Shown: positions 1-4,756 of the stretch, in pieces
How the letters are laid out: each line of letters starts with the position of its first letter
Position numbering within the stretch: the stretch's first letter is position 1
Assembly: GCA_016205055.1 (NCBI GenBank)
Contig: JACQJK010000062.1
Coordinates: 1-6,220, forward strand
Reading direction: 5' to 3'
Length of the DNA: 6,220 nt
Source of the DNA: Candidatus Doudnabacteria bacterium
GTDB lineage: Bacteria; Patescibacteriota; Doudnabacteria; UBA920; 2-01-FULL-50-11
Translations under genes and position numbers: made by a program
The notes under the pieces: model-generated
The model's input: the letters and a program-made list of their open reading frames with translations, nothing else
What the model was told of the DNA's origin: nothing
The model's database searches: none

Positions 1-1
1 A

Positions 2-727
2 TCCGTGATCGTGCCTGCGAGAAACGAAGAGGCGAGAATTGAGAACACCCTGCTTTCAATGGATAAGTATCTTCGAAAGCAAGATTATGCGGCAGAGGTG
101 ATTGTGATTGATAACGGCAGTAACGACTTGACCTTCAATATCGTCAAAAGACTTGCCGAGGATAAAATCAAATCACTGCGGGTTGTGGAAGTGAATGAAA
201 AGGGAAAAGGAGGAGCGGTCGCTTACGGGATCATCAAAGAAGCGCGCGGGGAGTACATTATGTTCATGGACGCGGACAACGCCACCCCGCTTGACCAGAT
301 CGAAAGCTTCTGGCCGTACTTTTCGCAAGGGTACGACGTAGTCATAGGATCGCGTTATCTGCAAGGCGCCCTGGTCACCAGACGACAGCCGCTGTACCGC
401 ATTGTCTTGTCGCGATTGTCTAATTTGCTTATCCAGCTTTTGGCAGTGCCCGGGATTGCGGACACGCAGCTGGGCTTTAAAGTATTTTTGGGTTCGGCGG
501 CGAGAAAGATTTTTGCGAAGATCACGGTGTTCGGCTGGGGTTTTGACATGGAAGTCCTGACGATTGCCCGCGTCTTGGGGTATCGGATCAAGGAGTTGCC
601 GGTTCTTTGGCGCGAACAAGGCGGTTCGCACGTTCCCCTAAAAGCTTATCTGGAGTCTCTTGCTGATCTTGTCAGAATTAAACTTAATGTCATACGTGGA
701 ATTTATCAGGACGAGGACCGTGATTAG
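2..727 (+). CDS. GT2 family glycosyltransferase, polyprenyl-phosphate sugar synthase type (5' partial)
   Basis: Likely transfers a sugar from a nucleotide-sugar to a polyprenyl phosphate at the cytoplasmic face of the membrane, as dolichyl-phosphate glucose/mannose synthases do (family knowledge). Numbering from the GTG at base 5, visible motifs are PARNEE (4-9), the nucleotide-binding DNGSND (36-41), GKGGA (67-71), the metal-binding DAD at 89-91, GSRYL (115-119), DTQLGFK (153-159) and GWGFDME (177-183). The DTQxGFK and GxxFDxE motifs together point to the dolichyl-phosphate glucosyltransferase-like branch. No transmembrane segment follows the catalytic domain, so it is probably soluble or peripheral. 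The frame is open to the left edge: the codon before base 5 is Ser, giving the usual SVIVPA opening, so the GTG is probably internal and only a few residues are missing. The second Asp of the common DDGS motif is Asn here, which is tolerated in many GT2 enzymes. Donor and acceptor cannot be told from sequence. The stop lies one base before the preferred start of the protease gene. Confidence 0.9.
   Translation, partial: SVIVPARNEEARIENTLLSMDKYLRKQDYAAEVIVIDNGSNDLTFNIVKRLAEDKIKSLRVVEVNEKGKGGAVAYGIIKEARGEYIMFMDADNATPLDQIESFWPYFSQGYDVVIGSRYLQGALVTRRQPLYRIVLSRLSNLLIQLLAVPGIADTQLGFKVFLGSAARKIFAKITVFGWGFDMEVLTIARVLGYRIKELPVLWREQGGSHVPLKAYLESLADLVRIKLNVIRGIYQDEDRD
713..717 (+). promoter_or_regulatory. 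Probable ribosome binding site for the protease gene
   Basis: GAGGA lies inside the end of the glycosyltransferase gene, 11 bases before the ATG at 729. A second purine patch, AGGA at 708-711, lies 8 bases before the GTG at 720. These sites favour a start at 720 or 729 over the ATG at 687, which has no such motif just upstream. Confidence 0.45.
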
Positions 728-728
728 C

Positions 729-794
729 ATGGGGACATTTTGGTTTTCAGTGGCTTTGGCCGTGGCGCTCGCGACGGTTTTTTTAGCAGTTGCG
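729..794 (+). other. Signal peptide or signal anchor of the protease
   Basis: Residues 4-22 form an unbroken hydrophobic stretch ending AVA before TSFDA, a plausible signal peptidase I site. From the ATG at 729 there is no Lys or Arg before it. The longer start at 687 would supply two arginines. Whether it is cleaved or stays as an anchor cannot be decided by eye. Confidence 0.6.
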
Positions 795-2813
795 ACAAGT
801 TTTGACGCCCGTCCGGTGACAGGACACGCCGTGGTGCTTAAGGTAAAGAACGGGGCGAGCTTGGCAAGTATTTTGCCCGCCTCGCGGATTATTTCTTTGA
901 CACGGGTTTTTCACTTTTCGCAAGATCGGGAATTATCGCATTTTTTTCGACTGGAAACACCCGCCGATCCGATTTTTTTGGAAAGTTTGGCTCAAAATAA
1001 AAATTTGGAATATTTTGAACGGGAAAAAGCCCTCAAGGCAAGCGAAATCATTACTTCCGACCCGCAGTTCACGACTGATTCCGCTGATCTAGGGCGACAA
1101 TGGTGGCTTGCGAAAGTGCAGGTGACAAGGGCTTGGGAAATCGCCACCGGTACCAAAGACGTGACCGTTGCGGTTCTGGACACCGGCATTAACGGTAAAC
1201 ATGAAGATCTTTCCGACGGTCGAGTGGGGGGCGGCTATGCGTCTTACTGCCAGGTCCCTGCCAGTATGGCGGGTCAATGTTTGGTTCATATTGCTTCCAC
1301 GGTTTCAGCCGGCGAAAACACCGACGATAACGGTCACGGAACGATTATTGCCGGCATTATCGGCGCGATCCCAAATAACACCAAGGGCATCGCGGGCATT
1401 AACTGGAATGTGCGCCTTGTGCCGGTGAAAGTTTTGGACAGCGCCGGTAACGGAACGAGTGCGGACGTGGCGGCTGGGATTGTCTGGGCAGCGGACAACG
1501 GTGCCCAGATTATTAATTTGAGTTTGGGGGGAGCAATCCTAGAAGGCCCGGGCGTACTCTCCGAAGCCATTAGCTATGCTTATCGAAAGTCCGTACTGGT
1601 TATCGCCGCCGCAGGGAATGATTCGACCTTGGTTGGCGCGGATTTAGACACGGCCGCCGTTTATCCGGTTTGCAGCGACGGTGAGAAAAACCATGTTTTG
1701 GGTGTTGCGGCCGTTGACATTAAGGATCGCAAAGCCGGCTTTTCGAATTTTGGCAGTAAATGTATCGATCTCGTCGCACCCGGAACAACCTATTTTAACA
1801 GCCGTGATGACCAGCGGGGGATCATTTCCACCTACTATGACCCCAAGCAGCCGGGGAAAAATAACTTGTACGTTTTTGCTTCCGGCTCCTCCATGGCCGC
1901 TCCCATGGTTTCCGGCGTGGCCGCTTTGCTGAAAAGCAAATATCCCGATTTGGGCGCCGTGGGGTTGCGCAGTCGGCTGACCGCCTCCGCCGCGGATATT
2001 TCCGCGCAAAATCTTGACGCTTGCGCAGGTCAAAATTGCGCCGGGCGCTTGGGAGCTGGACGTTTGGACGCGTTGGGGGCGCTTCAGACAGTGACGTTTT
2101 TGTCGAATTCCATAATTCGGGATTCCGCAGGACAGCGCTACGTGATTGTCGATGGGTTGCGTCGTTCGATTTCGGAGTTTGTTTTTAAACAGCGAGGTTT
2201 TGTCGGGGAGGATATCAAAGAGGTTTCCGTGAGCGAACTGGAACTGTTGCCGGCGTCTGATCCGTTTCCGCCGGTGGAGGGCACCTTGCTTAAAAGCGTT
2301 TCGAATCCTACGGTCTTCGTAGTGCGAGACGAAACGCTGCTGCCGTTAAGCTTTCTTGCTTTTCGCGCCCACGGCTACACTTTTGCAAACGTTACGACGT
2401 TTTCCGACAAAGAGCTGGGGAGTTACAATTTCGGATCTGATCTTGTGCCAGCCGACGGAGCTCTGTTAAAACTTGTCGGTAATCCCGCGGTTTATTACCT
2501 CAAAGAAGGTAAACGACGATTGCTTTCCGCTTTTGTGTTTCATGCCTTAGGGCTGAAATTTACTGACGTTGTGGACGTCTCTAATATTGAGTTTGAGCGG
2601 TACCGGGAAGATTCCTTGGTTCCATTACATCCTCCGCCGGAAGGATCCTTGATCAAAGGAGAGGCGTCCGCGACCGTATATGTGATTGAAAACGGCGTCA
2701 GAAGGCCGTTGTCCGCTCAATCCTTCGCCGCCCGGGCTTACCAGTTTGCGCAAGTCAACGTCTTACCTGAATCGGAAATGGTGGGTTACCAGGAAGGCGC
2801 GCCGATTTTATAA
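729..2813 (+). CDS. Secreted subtilisin-family (S8) serine protease with four C-terminal 59-residue repeats
   Basis: An extracytoplasmic endopeptidase. Numbering from the ATG at 729 (694 residues): a hydrophobic segment at 4-22 ending AVA; a prodomain-like region at about 32-102, with NLEYFERE typical of the end of subtilase inhibitory propeptides; then the S8 domain at about 110-455. The triad is complete: Asp151 in VLDTG (codon at 1179), His203 in NGHGT (1335) and Ser388 in GSSMAAP (1890). The oxyanion-hole Asn297 is in AAAGN (1617). Six cysteines, at 174/184, 315/345 and 432/437, could form disulfides, consistent with export. From 460 to the end run four copies of the repeat also found in the next gene. 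There is no LPXTG motif or C-terminal membrane anchor. The start is uncertain: GTG 720 and ATG 687 are in frame. The 687 start would add two arginines before the hydrophobic segment, which otherwise lacks a positive n-region, but it would overlap the upstream gene by 41 bases. The protease call is very secure; its substrate is unknown. Confidence 0.95.
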   Translation: MGTFWFSVALAVALATVFLAVATSFDARPVTGHAVVLKVKNGASLASILPASRIISLTRVFHFSQDRELSHFFRLETPADPIFLESLAQNKNLEYFEREKALKASEIITSDPQFTTDSADLGRQWWLAKVQVTRAWEIATGTKDVTVAVLDTGINGKHEDLSDGRVGGGYASYCQVPASMAGQCLVHIASTVSAGENTDDNGHGTIIAGIIGAIPNNTKGIAGINWNVRLVPVKVLDSAGNGTSADVAAGIVWAADNGAQIINLSLGGAILEGPGVLSEAISYAYRKSVLVIAAAGNDSTLVGADLDTAAVYPVCSDGEKNHVLGVAAVDIKDRKAGFSNFGSKCIDLVAPGTTYFNSRDDQRGIISTYYDPKQPGKNNLYVFASGSSMAAPMVSGVAALLKSKYPDLGAVGLRSRLTASAADISAQNLDACAGQNCAGRLGAGRLDALGALQTVTFLSNSIIRDSAGQRYVIVDGLRRSISEFVFKQRGFVGEDIKEVSVSELELLPASDPFPPVEGTLLKSVSNPTVFVVRDETLLPLSFLAFRAHGYTFANVTTFSDKELGSYNFGSDLVPADGALLKLVGNPAVYYLKEGKRRLLSAFVFHALGLKFTDVVDVSNIEFERYREDSLVPLHPPPEGSLIKGEASATVYVIENGVRRPLSAQSFAARAYQFAQVNVLPESEMVGYQEGAPIL
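2106..2810 (+). repeat. Protein-level tandem repeat array, four copies (protease C-terminus)
   Basis: Copies begin at bases 2106, 2280, 2457 and 2643, with lengths of 58, 59, 62 and 56 residues. Each has an opening G[TS/A]L[LI]K (NSIIR in the first copy), then a VYxV-like strand, an RRxxS-like stretch, an FxF/F-rich helix segment, a V-rich strand, an acidic residue before an aromatic, and a Pro-rich linker ending in E or D before the next Gly. The first copy starts with Asn in place of Gly, and the third has three extra residues (HPP) in the linker. The copies are well diverged at DNA level, so the array is old. The function of this module is not known to me. Confidence 0.88.
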
Positions 2814-2822
2814 AAGAGGTCT

Positions 2823-2826
2823 AAGG
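2823..2826 (+). promoter_or_regulatory. Ribosome binding site for the repeat protein gene
   Basis: AAGG sits 7 bases before the ATG at 2834, a good Shine-Dalgarno distance. A further AGAGGT lies at 2815-2820, 13 bases from the start. This supports the ATG, which also gives a textbook signal peptide. The 20-base gap after the protease stop leaves no room for a terminator, so the two genes are probably co-transcribed. Confidence 0.6.
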
Positions 2827-2833
2827 TTTTTTT

Positions 2834-2923
2834 ATGGAAAAAAGGGAACAAAAAGTTAAGTTGCATTTTGTGAGTTTAGTAATTTTTTCGGGGCTCACGT
2901 TTGCCCCGATCATAGCCGTTGCC
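2834..2923 (+). other. Signal peptide of the repeat protein
   Basis: Residues 1-30: four Lys/Arg within the first nine residues (KREQKVK), a hydrophobic core from about 11 to 27, and small residues A-V-A at 28-30 before NTD. This matches a signal peptidase I substrate. There is no lipobox cysteine, so it is not a lipoprotein. Confidence 0.85.
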
Positions 2924-4747
2924 AACACCGATTTTGATCCCGGGTTGTTAGTTGCCGACGAGGCGTTTGGCAATTACCAGGCCTTTGCCAGCGCCGACGG
3001 GATTCAGCGTTTTTTGGAAGTCCGGGGAAGTATGCTTGCGGATAGCTCAATCGAATTTTTACGCAAGCTCAAAGAACCCGCCGATTTGGATTTAAAAAAT
3101 CGCCTGGAAGATCCCCGGCCAAACCTGGGCCGTTTGCGCTCTGCCGCGGAGTTAATTTTTGACGCCGCGTCGTTAAGCAAGATTAATCCCCAGGTCCTAC
3201 TGGTCACCCTGCAGAAGGAGCAGAGTTTGATCGATGGCAAGTTTTCCGACCCGTCTGTTTTGCAAAAGCGGCTTGATCGCGCGCTGGGATTTGCCTGTCC
3301 GGACAACGGCAGTTGCGGCGAGCAGTTTTTGGGCTTTTACTACCAGCTGTTTGGGAGCGTGGATAAAGACGGGAATCGCTTTTTGGGCGCCTCCCGGAGT
3401 TTGGCAAAAAGCTACTATACCGAGGTTGCCGGTGTCCGGGTGGGTCGAGGACCGATGGTGGACGCGCAAGGAAATACCTTCGGCTCCGCGTCAAAAGTTC
3501 GCACTTCACGCGCCGGCGACACGATAGTCGTCGATAATACCCAAGGCCCGCCCAATAATGCTCTAGCGACTTCCCAGGTTACCTTAAAAAACGCGGCGAC
3601 CGCGGCTTTGTATCGTTACACGCCTCACGTTTACAACGGCAATTATAATTTTTGGAGATTTTTCCGGCAGTGGTTCAAGTTCGGAAACGGCAGTTTAGTG
3701 AAACTTTCCGGTGATGACCAGGTTTACTTTATCGATAACGGCCAAAGGCGACCTGTGTCCGGCACCGTTCTCACTTTAAGAAAGCTCGACGTCACTGCGG
3801 CTTTTACTATTTCGCAAACCGAAGCCGGCGATTATCCCGAGGCCAAGCCCTTACCGCCTCCGGAAGGGACGTTGATTTCTCCGAGCACCGGCGGAGTGCG
3901 CTATTTGGTGGAAGAAAGCAAGTTGCGCAAGCTCTCGGATTTTATCGCCGGTATTGCCCATTACGATACCAGCAAGACCATTTTTCTTCCTGATTTTGAA
4001 GTGAATGCTTACGAGGTCGGGGAGCCGGCCTTGCCTTCCGAAGGCACGCTTTTGCGTTCCGTTTCGGCGCCGGTGGTTTACATCGTTGCCGGCAAAACCT
4101 TGCGGCCGATCAGCGGTTTCGTCTTTGGTCAGCGGAAATATTCTTTTAGCGACGTAATTATCGGGCCGGATGCGGAACTGGCCGGATTTGCCAAGTCAGC
4201 GCCTCTGCCGCCGCAAGACGGGACCCTGGCCAAAACCAAAGCCAGCCCGCTGGTTTATTATGTGGCGCTGGGGCAGAAGTATCCGATTCCCGGCTTTGTC
4301 TTCAAATTGAGAAAGTATAAGTTTTCCAACGTTGTAACTTTAGGTGACGACGAGCTGGAAAATTTGGCGCTGGCTGGGCATCTTACTCCCGCTGACGGGA
4401 CATTGATCAAAGCAAAGGGCAATCCCACGGTTTATCTTGTGGAAGCGGGGAGTTTACATTACGTTTCCGGGTTCATGTTTAGCCACCGAGGATACAAAGG
4501 TGCTGCCGTCGTGGAAGTGGGGAGCGAGGAGCTGGCCTTGATTCCCCAGAATTCGCCGCTGGTGCTGGAAAACGGCTCGCTTGTTAAAGCCAGGGAGGAT
4601 CCTACCGTTTATCTGTTGGTAGAAGGGCAAAAACGCGCTTTGAGTTATGAAGCGTTCCTGGCGAGGAAGTTTAAATTCAGCGCGGTGATTGAAATGCCGG
4701 CGGAAGAAATCCAGCGTTATCTTTCAGGAAATCCCATCAGCCAATAG
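2834..4747 (+). CDS. Secreted protein with putative lysozyme-like domain and six C-terminal 59-residue repeats
   Basis: A 637-residue exported protein. Residues 1-30 are a Sec signal peptide: basic KREQKVK, a hydrophobic core, and an AVA|N site after residue 30. Residues about 50-281 resemble an uncharacterised domain I recall from actinobacterial and candidate-phyla secreted proteins. It contains SAAELIFDAA (103-112), then INPQVLLVTLQKEQ (117-130), a cysteine pair in FACPDNGSC (Cys155, Cys161), TAALYRYTPH (256-265) and NFWRFFRQWF (272-281). The helix-turn leading to Glu129 is reminiscent of the Glu-bearing helix of soluble lytic transglycosylases and other lysozyme-like folds. A peptidoglycan-cleaving role with Glu129 as catalytic acid is therefore a hypothesis, not an established function. 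From residue 286 to the end are six copies of the module shared with the upstream protease. There is no sortase motif or C-terminal anchor. The gene lies between the protease and a ligase-like membrane protein on one apparent operon. Coding status and export are secure; enzymatic activity is uncertain. Confidence 0.9.
   Translation: MEKREQKVKLHFVSLVIFSGLTFAPIIAVANTDFDPGLLVADEAFGNYQAFASADGIQRFLEVRGSMLADSSIEFLRKLKEPADLDLKNRLEDPRPNLGRLRSAAELIFDAASLSKINPQVLLVTLQKEQSLIDGKFSDPSVLQKRLDRALGFACPDNGSCGEQFLGFYYQLFGSVDKDGNRFLGASRSLAKSYYTEVAGVRVGRGPMVDAQGNTFGSASKVRTSRAGDTIVVDNTQGPPNNALATSQVTLKNAATAALYRYTPHVYNGNYNFWRFFRQWFKFGNGSLVKLSGDDQVYFIDNGQRRPVSGTVLTLRKLDVTAAFTISQTEAGDYPEAKPLPPPEGTLISPSTGGVRYLVEESKLRKLSDFIAGIAHYDTSKTIFLPDFEVNAYEVGEPALPSEGTLLRSVSAPVVYIVAGKTLRPISGFVFGQRKYSFSDVIIGPDAELAGFAKSAPLPPQDGTLAKTKASPLVYYVALGQKYPIPGFVFKLRKYKFSNVVTLGDDELENLALAGHLTPADGTLIKAKGNPTVYLVEAGSLHYVSGFMFSHRGYKGAAVVEVGSEELALIPQNSPLVLENGSLVKAREDPTVYLLVEGQKRALSYEAFLARKFKFSAVIEMPAEEIQRYLSGNPISQ
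3689..4744 (+). repeat. Protein-level tandem repeat array, six copies at exact 59-residue period
   Basis: Each copy opens with Gly at residues 286, 345, 404, 463, 522 and 581 (bases 3689, 3866, 4043, 4220, 4397 and 4574), exactly 177 bases apart. The last copy has 57 residues and ends at the protein's C-terminus. Shared pattern: G[TS]L near the start, a VYxV-type strand after about ten residues, a basic patch followed by Ser or Pro, a GFVF-like segment, a [RK]xYxF segment, an acidic-Glu motif, and a Pro-rich linker. The second copy is the most diverged and lacks the FVF segment. The DNA copies are not near-identical, so recent expansion or slippage is unlikely. The module matches the four repeats in the upstream protease. 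Confidence 0.92.
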
Positions 4748-4756
4748 AACATAATA

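Noticed and set aside
173..631. Minus-strand open frame of 152 codons opposite the glycosyltransferase
   Set aside because: It is antisense to a gene with clear GT2 motifs, and its translation is Arg/Gln-rich with no recognisable domain. It is a shadow frame.
1644..2033. Minus-strand open frame of 129 codons opposite the protease domain
   Set aside because: It lies across the Ser-containing part of the S8 domain on the other strand. The Gly-rich low-complexity translation shows no family features.
2106..4744. SLH, LGFP, choline-binding or dockerin repeats
   Set aside because: The 59-residue module lacks the signature residues of those families (no LGFP tetrapeptide, no aromatic-Gly choline-site pattern, no calcium-loop Asp pattern).
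3689..4744. DNA-level tandem repeat or CRISPR-like array
   Set aside because: The 177-base period is visible only at protein level. Copies are strongly diverged in nucleotides, and there is no short repeat/spacer pattern.
2760..4747. Sortase, PEP-CTERM or other C-terminal sorting signals on the two secreted proteins
   Set aside because: Both end directly after the last repeat (GAPIL and GNPISQ) with no hydrophobic segment or basic tail.
4748..4756. Terminator or promoter between the repeat protein and the ligase-like gene
   Set aside because: The gap is only 9 bases and holds no inverted repeat. The ATAATAATG stretch is AT-rich but too short to call a promoter element.
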